64,000 bases of DNA, taken from NCBI GenBank assembly GCA_014728295.1, contig WJLW01000047.1, positions 20,673 to 84,672 on the forward strand, in the 5' to 3' direction. A program made the position numbers and the translations under genes. The stretch is from Chitinivibrionales bacterium. GTDB taxonomy: Bacteria > Fibrobacterota > Chitinivibrionia > Chitinivibrionales > WJKA01. The notes beneath the pieces were generated by a model, which had not been told where the DNA came from, did not search any database, and saw only the letters and a list, made by a program, of their open reading frames with translations. Below are positions 17,942-26,154 of the stretch, piece by piece. Every line of letters starts with the position of its first letter. Positions within the stretch are counted from its first letter, which is position 1.

Positions 17942-20290
17942 ATGGCGATTATGACGATGATATTTAACCGCTTAGCGGTAGCGGCTGCGCTGTTTGTCTT
18001 GTTTGCAGGAACATCGCAGGATGTGTCGGCAAAAGAAGTTTGCAATGTAAAAATCACCGGTTGCTTGAACAGTATCGGAGGCGATACGATTAAGGTACCG
18101 GGCAATACAAAAGGCATTTCCAAAGATGTCTATGATTGCAGACCGGAAATACTGGTTTACGGTTCGGCGAAAGATACGGCGTCGATTATGTTTGTTATCG
18201 ATGAATCGTCGAGTATGTTTTCGAATGATCCATCCAGCAAGCGATACGAAGTTGCTCGGGAGTTAGTAAAAAAGCTCAAATCCGAGGCGCCTCAAACGCG
18301 TGTAGGGGTATCGGTATTTACAGATCGGTTAGAATGGAACTATCTGGACAATCCGATTTTTAGACGTATTTCAGATCCATTTCAATGGGACGATTCATAT
18401 TTACCACTGCACGCACTTGATTCAACCTTTAGCAACGGAAGAACATATGCAGATACTATCATAAGCCTACTGGGAACCAGGAATATAAACGGAAAACAAA
18501 TCCTTGCAACAAAATCTCTTCTCGATGTAGGACGAACTGTTACACAAAGTACTACTGATATTTCGCTTGGTTTTGAGGCTGCTCTGGACGCCTTTAAATT
18601 TACTCCAACTCGCAAAGAGCGGCAATTTGTCGTATTCTTTTCGGATGGCCTCCCGACAACTGTGAGTCCGGGACGAGAAGCCAACACAAATGACTTTGTT
18701 ACGGCAGCAGGCTATCCGACTACTTTTACCTATTATATAGTGCCGGATACTGCAACTACTGTTCCAAATAAAATTAAGACCATGACCCAGAATATAAACG
18801 ATCAAAACACGGGAGCAGGATTTATTCAAAGCACACATGAAGCCATAAATGCAGCCGATCTGGATAAAGCAGTCGATAATATCCTTTCTCTCGTCACGAC
18901 CGCAGGTGTCCCCGCAATTGTCACTCCCAGAGAAGCGACGATAAACGGCTCTTACACAACCACGTCCAACGACGGTCAGAGCTGGCAGTTTTCCAGCACC
19001 CCGTTGCTGGCCGACGGCATGAATCCTATGAATGTTGTTTTCGAATACGCCTACGAAAATGCATCGGGCGGTACGACGGATACGACGCTGGAGTTCAGTT
19101 TCATTATTCACAAGGATCCGCAGACCACAGACTGGAGCGACCTGCCGGCGGGCGTGTTGCAGAAGGACTGCTTCATCCAGGCGGGCATAGAGTCCATTGC
19201 CTATCGCGACGATAACGGCGACGGCTACATAGACATCATCTCGATTCTCACCGAAGATGCGGTGCGTGCCTCTGAATTGAGCGTTATGAACCAGAACCAG
19301 GGCATAATTACGCTTCCCTCATTTCGCAACCTGACTATCGATACAATAGCCGTCAAAACAGACGGCAGCGTGGGCTTTAATATCGAAGTAACGCAAGACA
19401 GAAGCAAAGCAAGCATCTTTACCGGCGTAACCGGAAACGATATCCTGACATTAGACACCAGCTCGTCAATCACGACTTTGCCGGCCGATGACTTCAGCAT
19501 ATCCGACAGCATGGCCCCGGTGGTTGTGCGTGCCGTGTATCGTCAGGGAGTGCAGGATTCGAGCGGCGCCACCAGCGACTTGCTGGATGTTTACTTTGCA
19601 GAACGCATGGAGACGGTTACGCAACAGGAGCCGTTTCAGTTTGTGACGCCCGGCGGTGATAAATATACGTTGCAGCTCGAAAGCATTTCGGTTGACAGCA
19701 ACAAGCAGACATTTAAAGTTCTTGGCGTAAACTCTCAGTCGGTGGTCGCCGCCCAACTGGGCGATTCGCTCTGGATTTATCCCGACCGGGTTGCGGACCC
19801 GCAGGATGTCATGCAAAAAATCCCCAAAAACAATCCGGTTCGACTCGAGTTCGAGCTGCCCGAATTCAAGTTCAAGGTAAGTGCGATTGGTTTGACGAAG
19901 AATATTATCAACGAAAATCAGAATTTCTTTAACAGTCTGCCGGCAAATGTCGCCGGCAAAATCAAAAATCTTGGCAACGACGCCCCCAAAGGCTCACTGG
20001 TCCAGATTGATCCACAATCAAGCTCGGTTGATCGCTTGATTGTGGACAAAATGGATATTGATATCTATGATGCCGTCGGCAATCACCTGGCGGATAAAGA
20101 AGGCGTCGAATTCGGCGCGTCAAAAGCCTCCAATCGGATCTATTACTACTGGGACGGCCTGACCTTCACCGACAGATACGCCGGCGCAGGCACCTATCGG
20201 GGATTTGTCAAGATTGTCTTCGAAGACGATAATGGCAGTGAGAAAACAGAAGACCAGCCCGTGTATGTGCCGATCGCAGGGAAGAAGTAG
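17942..20290 (+). CDS. Secreted VWA-domain protein, third paralog
   Basis: 782 residues, shorter than the other two. Signal peptide (LAVAAALFVLFAGTSQDVSA), an N-domain with Cys residues (CNVKITGCLN), VWA from about residue 78 to 315 with MIDAS DESSSM (D87, S89, S91), then about 350 residues of beta-sandwich and a FlgD-like end (IYDAVGNHL, YYWDGLTFTDRYAGAGTYRG). The ribosome site AAGGAGA sits seven bases before the ATG. The stop is TAG at 20288-20290. Unusually, the same frame stays open after that stop for another 144 codons encoding a toxin-like domain (see next feature). Confidence 0.85.
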   Translation: MAIMTMIFNRLAVAAALFVLFAGTSQDVSAKEVCNVKITGCLNSIGGDTIKVPGNTKGISKDVYDCRPEILVYGSAKDTASIMFVIDESSSMFSNDPSSKRYEVARELVKKLKSEAPQTRVGVSVFTDRLEWNYLDNPIFRRISDPFQWDDSYLPLHALDSTFSNGRTYADTIISLLGTRNINGKQILATKSLLDVGRTVTQSTTDISLGFEAALDAFKFTPTRKERQFVVFFSDGLPTTVSPGREANTNDFVTAAGYPTTFTYYIVPDTATTVPNKIKTMTQNINDQNTGAGFIQSTHEAINAADLDKAVDNILSLVTTAGVPAIVTPREATINGSYTTTSNDGQSWQFSSTPLLADGMNPMNVVFEYAYENASGGTTDTTLEFSFIIHKDPQTTDWSDLPAGVLQKDCFIQAGIESIAYRDDNGDGYIDIISILTEDAVRASELSVMNQNQGIITLPSFRNLTIDTIAVKTDGSVGFNIEVTQDRSKASIFTGVTGNDILTLDTSSSITTLPADDFSISDSMAPVVVRAVYRQGVQDSSGATSDLLDVYFAERMETVTQQEPFQFVTPGGDKYTLQLESISVDSNKQTFKVLGVNSQSVVAAQLGDSLWIYPDRVADPQDVMQKIPKNNPVRLEFELPEFKFKVSAIGLTKNIINENQNFFNSLPANVAGKIKNLGNDAPKGSLVQIDPQSSSVDRLIVDKMDIDIYDAVGNHLADKEGVEFGASKASNRIYYYWDGLTFTDRYAGAGTYRGFVKIVFEDDNGSEKTEDQPVYVPIAGKK

Positions 20291-20725
20291 GGCGCGAAGA
20301 GACTGGGGTATGCCACAGACAGGGGAGGCATAGCTGATGTTGGAAAGGCTGTATGGAATGCGACTCCATTGGCGTTGTTCACAGATGCCAATGCAAGAGG
20401 AGAACTGTTTGATTTTCTGATGTCGGACGACGCAGCCGTTTTGGCTATGATACCCGTAGCCCCTGCAGCAGGATTTGCCGACGATGCCGTTGGCGTTGCT
20501 GGAAAAATCACTGGGTACACCAGGCATGGCTTGAACCAGGCAATATCAAGAAATGCCGGTCGTGGCGTAAGTGCCCAGGCGATCTTGAATGCTGTACGAA
20601 ATCCCACCAAGGTCATCCCGCAGGCAAAGGGGGCCATGAAATATGTGGGAACACAGGCAACCGTGATTTTGAACAAGGCTGGCAAAGTTATTACAACATG
20701 GGGGAAAGCAAGGGGCGGCCCATAA
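20291..20725 (+). pseudogene. Orphan C-terminal toxin domain of a polymorphic toxin, no proper start
   Basis: Open frame in phase with the preceding VWA gene, ending in TAA at 20723-20725. The last 70 residues (ITGYTRHGLNQAIS, RGVSAQAILNAVRNP, YVGTQATVILNKAGKVITTW) match the toxin tips seen at the ends of RHS/YD-repeat proteins; the pattern is similar to DUF4258-like, BECR-type RNase domains. The preceding 70 residues, rich in Ala and Gly, resemble the linker before such tips. There is no ATG or GTG in frame; a TTG at 20369 has no clear ribosome site. It is either a displaced toxin tip, as with orphan CdiA or RHS tips, or it is made by read-through of the TAG. RNase activity is inference. Confidence 0.65.
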
Positions 20726-21012
20726 TGCCCAGAGTATTCAGTTTTAGTCAAAACGAGCTACGGTTTCTTCTGAAAGAGATTCACAGCCATGAAATACATC
20801 AAGAGCTTCTTAAGGCTCTTGATGATGACCACGTTGTAGCAAAAAAGAAGTATCCAACTGGTACGTATGCTATAGAGTTAAGCGACGAAATGGCGGCTGA
20901 CCTACTGGATGAGCTTTCTGAATTGCTCACTGAAATAGGTCTTGATGAAAATGACGAACCCAATTCTACCGGACTTCTGATAGAATCGCTCATCGACAAG
21001 ACCAATAAGTGA
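20725..21012 (+). CDS. Probable immunity protein for the adjacent toxin tip
   Basis: 95 residues from the ATG at 20725, which overlaps the toxin stop by one base (TAATG). An alternative ATG at 20698 would lie inside the toxin end and is less likely. The protein is small, acidic and soluble (MPRVFSFSQNELRFLLKEIH, DEMAADLLDELSELLTEIG, NSTGLLIESLID). This is the typical layout and ending of immunity proteins that follow RHS-type toxin tips. Its intact state while the toxin lacks a start is usual for orphan modules, where immunity is kept. Binding to the toxin is inferred from position. Confidence 0.65.
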   Translation: MPRVFSFSQNELRFLLKEIHSHEIHQELLKALDDDHVVAKKKYPTGTYAIELSDEMAADLLDELSELLTEIGLDENDEPNSTGLLIESLIDKTNK

Positions 21013-21578
21013 ACAGGCGGAGTATATCCCCACCAAGCCCTTTAGTCGCCCTCTCTCGGACCCCATCCTACCGCCAGCCGTTCGGTCGCATCCGGCTTCC
21101 TCACTTTTACATAAACAGCCTTATTTGTCCGCTGCGCCATCCCTGGCTGCGCACATGCTCAAAGGATGGTGTCGATTTTATTATGTCGCATGTCAACATA
21201 AGGGAGTTTATGAAACCGCGAAGCAGAGGCGCCGCAGCTAAGGCTATAGTATCTGCGCCAAACTGGCGGCATAACGGCCGGGGCGCTCGGTCGGGCAGCG
21301 TTCCGACGTTGGCCTGTCGCTTCTCCCATTCGGTAAGCTCAGGGCATCGCCTTTTAGTCGCCGCTTTTCGGCGTTCACACTCCGCATCCAGCTCCGTGTC
21401 ACTCGGTGCGCAGGACGCGCGGAGGGCACGATCGAAGGTCGCCCGAAGGGCGCCGACCAGGATGGGAGGCATGAACATCCCCGCTCCGCGTTGCACTCCG
21501 GGGTATGACACATGCTGCAAGCAGGTGTATGGTTCAGTTATCGGGGAAAGGTGAATACTGCTCCACAGTGGGAGCCAG
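21013..21578. other. Non-coding accessory spacer
   Basis: 566 bases of GC-rich sequence without a credible gene. Several overlapping frames on both strands are Arg-, Pro- and Ser-rich and lack ribosome sites. Short palindromes with a GAAG or AAGG centre (for example CGCCCGAAGGGCG near 21440) occur here and also in the spacer 22549-22969, suggesting both spacers are of foreign or repeat-derived origin. Confidence 0.4.
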
Positions 21579-22250
21579 TTAAAGGGCTGGCAACACCATC
21601 CCGGTATTATCCAGAGCCGCCTTGATGCGCTTGCGCCATCCTTTCGACACTTCGCCGAGAATCTGGTGGAGCCGCTCGACCCGCTTGGGGTCGGTTTGGA
21701 TAAACTGGAACATTCCTTGAGCGGTAAGCCGGTCTTTCTCGGCCTTTTCCTTGTTGATGCGTCGCTGACAGACGATGAGCTTGTGCAGCGCGAACGCTTC
21801 AGGCTCCGGTATCTTGAACGTGAGATGCTCGTATGTCAACGGGTAGTTGAACCACAGCGGCAGACTCATGAAATGCAGCTCCTGGGCACTGACATTGAGC
21901 TGCTCGAAATGCCGGGTATCTTCACTGGGTTTTGCTCCGGGATCGGTCAGGAACTCGACCTTGAGCATCGGGTGGTTGAACTTGTATAAGCCCGACTGCG
22001 GCCCAATCTCGAAGATGAAATCGTTTTTCTTCATGATGGCGACGATATCGACCGGCGGGTCGACTCTGGGCATCCGTTTTGGAATAAGAATATCGGCGTC
22101 CATGGTCTTGGTTGCCGGAATTTGCGGTGGGTTACCGAACTGATAGCGGTAAAAATCCTGACACTAGCTTCCGACCAGAACCAGATGCTTGAGAATACCC
22201 GCGTCCTGCAAATCGGAGAGGACTTTCACCAGTAAATCAAATTTTTCCAC
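21579..22250 (-). pseudogene. Nucleotidyltransferase-fold gene (GSU2403 type) broken by an amber codon
   Basis: The complete frame runs from a GTG at 22250 to 21579 but contains TAG at 22166-22164. It falls in the motif LVLVGS-stop-CQDFYRYQF, where the family has GSW, so a TGG to TAG change is the obvious cause. Downstream the sequence is normal (TMDADILIPKR with the catalytic-type acidic pair, then EPEAFALHKLIVCQRR). A 174-codon frame starting at an internal ATG (22103) lacks the N-terminal GSW strand. The family is a minimal nucleotidyltransferase often found beside a small partner gene, as here (14-base overlap at 22237-22250). It is probably non-functional unless the amber codon is suppressed. 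Confidence 0.7.
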
Positions 22251-22548
22251 GGAGCGCCTTTCGTACTTCCTTGAGTGCCGATTTTGTCTCCTTTAGCAGC
22301 TTTTCGTAACGGCGGCGATGTTCGACCTGCTCCAGCACTTCTTTTGCCTTGTCGCTGTCTTCCGGGCCGACATACTCGTGAATGACCCGGTTGCCGTCGC
22401 GGTACTCCAGGTAGAGATAGTTCTTGTTGCGGCGCTGCAGCACACGGGGCGCACCCCGCGGCATGTCGGCAATGGCCTTTGAATAGCCGCTTTCGGTCTC
22501 CTGCAACCGTTCGAACTCTTCTTTGAGCACATGAAATATAACTGCCAT
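22237..22548 (-). CDS. Small partner protein upstream of the nucleotidyltransferase
   Basis: 103 residues, charged, no signal peptide. The centre has an aromatic strand motif (NKNYLYLEYRDGNRVIHEYVG) and the C-terminal half is helical and Lys/Glu-rich (EQVEHRRRYEKLLKETKSAL). It overlaps the start of the nucleotidyltransferase gene by 14 bases. The two-gene arrangement resembles nucleotidyltransferase-type toxin-antitoxin or defence pairs, but I cannot name the family and assign no function. Confidence 0.6.
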   Translation of the reverse strand: MAVIFHVLKEEFERLQETESGYSKAIADMPRGAPRVLQRRNKNYLYLEYRDGNRVIHEYVGPEDSDKAKEVLEQVEHRRRYEKLLKETKSALKEVRKALRGKI

Positions 22549-22969
22549 ACAAAATCCTTGTTGTGCTACAAATATACATTATCGTGCAATATGTAGTACA
22601 ACAGTTTTTTTCTTTAGCCGCTTTCTCCGGGAGGCCTTTGAAGGCCGGATGGGTCTTACCTGCTATGCAGAGCGGACCGACATCCCCAAAAATGTCGGGG
22701 AGCGGCCATTCGGGGTGGGTTGGTAGATATCAATCCAATGGAGCATTGCGCACGACCGCCCCAACGGGCGACGTGGCGGGGAATCCGGCATGTGCGAAGC
22801 GAACGCCCTTGCCCGGTTGTGCGTCTGTGCGACTACCATATATGCCAGAGCGGCTACGGAGCGGGCTATCAATGGGCTTCCGCACTCGGAGCCGAAACGA
22901 AGTGAGACGACAGCCGAAGGCTGGCCCCGAAGGGGTGCGAAGCACATTCAGTGCGGCTACCGCCTGTCT
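22549..22969. other. Non-coding accessory spacer with short palindromes
   Basis: 421 bases with no credible gene. Several short hairpins are visible (AGGCCTTTGAAGGCC near 22630, GACATCCCC...GTCGGGG near 22680, CAGCCGAAGGCTG near 22911, CCCCGAAGGGG near 22925). Frames here are Arg-rich and overlapping, typical of non-coding GC-rich DNA. The promoter of the 22548 gene must lie near its left end. Confidence 0.4.
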
Positions 22970-23386
22970 TCATGACTCGGCGGTGAAGCGCATCGTCTTG
23001 AAGTGCTTATCGAACGTGAAAGCTCGCTTCAACCCTTCCCGCTTCATGATGGCGAAGGAAACACTGTCGGCGACGGAGAAGTCCTGGTCGGTGTACTTTC
23101 TGATGGTGGCATATGCCTCTTTTTCGATAGTCCGGTCGCTGTGAAAAATCTGCACGTTGTCGGCGTGGTAAATCTCATCGAGAAACGTGATGGCCGCTTT
23201 GCGTGAAATCCTGCGGGCAAGGAGCATGAATGTCTCGTGAATAACCAGGTTGGTCGTTATCAGCGTGCTGCCGTCGGCGGCCAGCCTCCTTACGTTGGCC
23301 GTGGCCTTCTTGTGAAACTGGTCGCTTACGTCAGAAAGAGCGTACCATGCGCCGGTATCGACAAAAATGCACTTCTTACTCATCAT
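22970..23386 (-). CDS. vapC: PIN-domain ribonuclease toxin, VapC family
   Basis: 138 residues, the usual length. The acidic active site of PIN RNases is complete: D10 in FVDTGAWYALSD, E51 in VIHETFMLLARR, D107 in FSVADSVSFAIM (D102 nearby), and D126 in FTFDKHF. VapC toxins cleave tRNA or rRNA when free of their antitoxin. Its start overlaps the 3' end of the antitoxin gene by 11 bases, the typical coupled layout. Substrate is not predictable from sequence. Confidence 0.9.
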   Translation of the reverse strand: MMSKKCIFVDTGAWYALSDVSDQFHKKATANVRRLAADGSTLITTNLVIHETFMLLARRISRKAAITFLDEIYHADNVQIFHSDRTIEKEAYATIRKYTDQDFSVADSVSFAIMKREGLKRAFTFDKHFKTMRFTAES

Positions 23387-23600
23387 ACAGATACTTGTCG
23401 TGGTTTAGGGCTACGTCGTTGACGCCGCTTCTGCCCAGTCCGATGATGTTGAGCACGGAGCCTTTCCTGCCTTTTCCTTTAGCCGCCGGTTCCGCGGCCG
23501 TCTTTTTGAGGAATTTGGCGAAGTCGTATACCTCTTCCTGCTTCTCAAGCGGCAGTGATGCCAGCGTATCGACCGTTTTTTTCAGATAATCTACAGCCAT
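23376..23600 (-). CDS. Antitoxin paired with VapC
   Basis: 74 residues. The N-terminus (LASLPLEKQEEVYDFAKFLK) resembles DUF2281-type antitoxins, and the C-terminal part (LNIIGLGRSGVNDVALNHDK) is the flexible toxin-binding tail that normally wraps the PIN domain. It lies first in the operon, overlaps vapC by 11 bases, and should autorepress the pair. Not an AbrB- or RHH-type sequence that I can recognise with certainty. Confidence 0.75.
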   Translation of the reverse strand: MAVDYLKKTVDTLASLPLEKQEEVYDFAKFLKKTAAEPAAKGKGRKGSVLNIIGLGRSGVNDVALNHDKYLYDE

Positions 23601-23667
23601 ATTGGGTCCCTTTCGTTTACTGTTGCGCTCATAATATAAATTTACCCTTGCACGGATATACGTAATA

Positions 23668-23790
23668 ACATATGTTGAAGAGCTTATTCGTTATGTGCAC
23701 TTTAATCCGATGCGAGCAGGAATATGCCGCTCAACCACCGTCCCCCATACGCAGCCCAGTGATAACCGGGATTTGATCTGCGATATATAT
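23668..23790 (+). mobile_element. Remnant of a REP-associated (Y1-type) transposase
   Basis: The frame reads TYVEELIRYVHFNPMRAGIC, which matches the very conserved HhhNPxRAg segment of RAYT/IS200-like tyrosine transposases. Nothing before or after belongs to that family: no HUH motif and no catalytic Tyr region. Only some 20 to 40 codons survive, ending against the 3' end of the glycoside hydrolase gene. The fragment marks old mobile-element activity at the edge of the accessory island. Confidence 0.6.
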
Positions 23791-23809
23791 TTAGCCGCGT
23801 TGCTGCGAA

Positions 23810-25642
23810 CTATTGGTAAATATACACCGGTTTGCTCAGCAGCCTTGCGCCTGATTTCACGTGCAGAAAGTAAAGCCCGTTCGGCAGTTTCCGGGTCGGG
23901 ATCACGGCTTGCTGCTGAGCGGTTGCGTTCACCTGCACGACGACTCTGCCGACAGCATTGACCAGCGAAGCCGTTCCGCCGGCGGGCAGGGATGTGAGTG
24001 AAAGGCCTCCGGCATGCTGCACATACGCAAACACAGTATGCACTTGTCGGCCGGCGCGGCGCATGGCCGAAACCGGAGCTTTGTTAACGAAGGTCACGAT
24101 TTTCGGCCATTGACCTTCGGGAATAGTAAAAGTAAATGTGTCCGCCGTATCGCTTACCAGAATGCTGTCCGCCATATCGGCAACCATGTAGCGGGTAACT
24201 TCCCATTGACCGTCGGCAGACAGGTTAATGGTCAGCGTCCGCTGGCGGGAGCCCAACAACATGAAGGTGCGTTCATCCTCGGTTTTAAGCTTGGCAAAAT
24301 TGTGCGCGTCCTCATAGCGCGTACTGTCGGTATCTTCTACCAGATTCCAGATTCCGAGACTGTCAATCAGCTCGCGCAGCCATTTTGCGCGTGGGGCAAG
24401 CGTGAATTCCGTTGTATCGAAGGCGTCTGTGTACATCTGGCCATTGTTTGAATTTTCTCTCTGGGCCACGCTGCCATAGCCTCCCGCAGCAATAACGGCC
24501 AGCAACGAGTTCAGCTTGCCGCGTATATCGGAGGAATCTTTTTGATACCCGGCCTCGTCATTAAAAACCGGCTTATTCTCCACATGGTCGTAGGTATCTG
24601 CAAACTGATTGAAAGCTTCCTCAAATTCGCCGCGTTCCGACTTGTAAATTGCATGCGTAAACGGCGCGTCCTTGACGGTTTCACCAAAGTTCTGCGACCA
24701 GCTTCCACCGTTGGGGCTCATGACGCCGATGGGCGTCGGATAGGCAAGGTAGCTTTCGAATTGGGTGATAATGTCATTTATCTGGGTTGCCGAGTACGAA
24801 TTGCACTCGTTGCACAGCGAAAACCAGACATTGAAATAGGATCCATACCGTGCGGCAACATATCGCAGGAAACCGCCGGTGGTCAACGCACCCACGTCTC
24901 TGGATTCCAGCACAAGATCAATGATCATATCCTCGGATTGAGCTTCCAGAACAAGGCTGTCTATTTTTCTGAAAAGCTTTACATTCGGACTGTTTGCATA
25001 GTCGCCCTTGGCGGAAAGGTCTCCGTTATTATTGTAAAAGGGCCGGTACGAATTCGAATTTCCAAAGTTATCGGCGATGTACATCCGGTATTTGTTGAAA
25101 TACTCTCCGGCCAGGCGAACGCTTTGCACGGCGTGTGCCTCACCGGCAACGCGCAACTGGCTCGTGCCGATAATGTACTGGCGCGTTCCGTCCGATCGCG
25201 TGAAATACCTGCCGTCGGCAATCCAGAAGCCATGACGTACTGGACTGTAAAATCTGCGGGGGATGCAGTTAACAATTTCGCCAACCTGCTTGTTATTCAG
25301 TCCGGCTTCATTGGAAACGGTTTTGGTGAGCGTCCATTTCCCCAGTTTTGTGGGACAGAACCGTACCTTGAAGACGCTGCCGATAACCTGTCCGCTCTCG
25401 CCTCCATTCCAGAACCCGTGCACCTTAACTTTGGTTTGACCATCCTCATGTTCCCATTCGGTATACAATTCAACATTTTCCACATTGATATCGTTTGTGG
25501 TGAAAAAAAGACCATTCAGAAAATCCATTTCATGCACCGCAAAAATTTCGACGCTTGTTGCGCCAAATGCCGAAAGGCACAACCACGACGACAAAAAAAT
25601 GAAAGCGGCTTTGGTTAAACGGGTAAATAGAGGCGTGTACAT
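23810..25642 (-). CDS. Secreted DUF5060-type glycoside hydrolase with sorting-type tail
   Basis: 610 residues. Signal peptide of about 27 residues (FIFLSSWLCLSAFGA). Residues about 30-115 form the beta-sandwich typical of DUF5060 (VELYTEWEHEDG, VHGFWNGG, GKWTLTKTVSNEAG). Residues about 125-450 look like a (beta/alpha)8 barrel of the DUF4038/GH140-like kind (YIIGTSQLRVAG, WFSLCNECNSYS, KPVFNDEAGYQ). The glutamates in CNEC and NDEAG are candidate catalytic residues. A C-terminal Ig-like tail (RKLPNGLYFLHVKSG) suggests surface export. Related enzymes release sugars from plant polysaccharides; the substrate here is unknown. The region before its start has a TAGTATATT element. Confidence 0.75.
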   Translation of the reverse strand: MYTPLFTRLTKAAFIFLSSWLCLSAFGATSVEIFAVHEMDFLNGLFFTTNDINVENVELYTEWEHEDGQTKVKVHGFWNGGESGQVIGSVFKVRFCPTKLGKWTLTKTVSNEAGLNNKQVGEIVNCIPRRFYSPVRHGFWIADGRYFTRSDGTRQYIIGTSQLRVAGEAHAVQSVRLAGEYFNKYRMYIADNFGNSNSYRPFYNNNGDLSAKGDYANSPNVKLFRKIDSLVLEAQSEDMIIDLVLESRDVGALTTGGFLRYVAARYGSYFNVWFSLCNECNSYSATQINDIITQFESYLAYPTPIGVMSPNGGSWSQNFGETVKDAPFTHAIYKSERGEFEEAFNQFADTYDHVENKPVFNDEAGYQKDSSDIRGKLNSLLAVIAAGGYGSVAQRENSNNGQMYTDAFDTTEFTLAPRAKWLRELIDSLGIWNLVEDTDSTRYEDAHNFAKLKTEDERTFMLLGSRQRTLTINLSADGQWEVTRYMVADMADSILVSDTADTFTFTIPEGQWPKIVTFVNKAPVSAMRRAGRQVHTVFAYVQHAGGLSLTSLPAGGTASLVNAVGRVVVQVNATAQQQAVIPTRKLPNGLYFLHVKSGARLLSKPVYIYQ

Positions 25643-26101
25643 ACTTCCCCCTGATGTTAAGGCAAAAAGGGCCGACAGAGCTGAAACGTAGCCTGACGTA
25701 TACTACATCTGGTTGCCGGCCAATGGGTTAGCAGGCAAGAGTTGCTATTAGCAAATATACTAAAAATTGCCATGCAAAGATTTAAATATTTGCTCGTCAC
25801 TTCTCGTTGCTTGTGCGGATTTCATCTTTTTGCAGATACTCGTCCGAAAATACCGGCCTCCCCCTGCCCCCGTGGGATTGGGAGCATGGGGAAGCAGGTG
25901 AAGAGGATAGGAGTGAGGAGCAAAGTAATGTGTTGGTTTTCGTACTTTATGCCGTAAAAAGTAAGGCCGTAAGAGATATGCGATCCGAGGGACGCGCATT
26001 ATTTTAAAGACCGCATATACTCTTTGGCCTGTTTTATCTGCTTTTGTGGGTATAGTCGAGCAAGATTTTGCAGCGGTTCAAAAAAAAGAGTTATTATTTC
26101 A
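25643..26101. other. Intergenic region with possible promoter TAGTATATT
   Basis: About 460 bases without a credible gene. On the minus strand TAGTATATT lies at 25754-25762, about 115 bases before the glycoside hydrolase start. The middle part has short frames on both strands that are not conserved in style. Nothing else recognised. Confidence 0.4.
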
Positions 26102-26142
26102 AAAAATGAATCGCCGCCAAAATTGCTAATTGACGGCGATTC
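26102..26142 (-). terminator. Terminator of the VIT/VWA-like gene
   Basis: Nine-base stem GAATCGCCG / CGGCGATTC (26108-26116 and 26134-26142). On the minus strand it is followed by ATTTTTTG. It lies immediately after the stop at 26155. Confidence 0.85.
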
Positions 26143-26154
26143 TCGAAAAGCTGC

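Noticed and set aside
21009..21554. A 181-codon + strand frame in the spacer after the immunity gene
   Set aside because: Arg/Ser/Pro-rich, several overlapping frames on both strands, start overlaps the previous stop codon, no family resemblance.
20288..22166. Possible amber recoding in this organism (two in-frame TAG codons in the island)
   Set aside because: TAG is the ordinary stop of several intact genes here (for example at 4423-4425 and 43112-43114). The two cases are better explained by an orphan toxin tip and by a point mutation.
24542..25618. A 358-codon + strand frame opposite the glycoside hydrolase
   Set aside because: Antisense shadow; no signal, domain or ribosome site.
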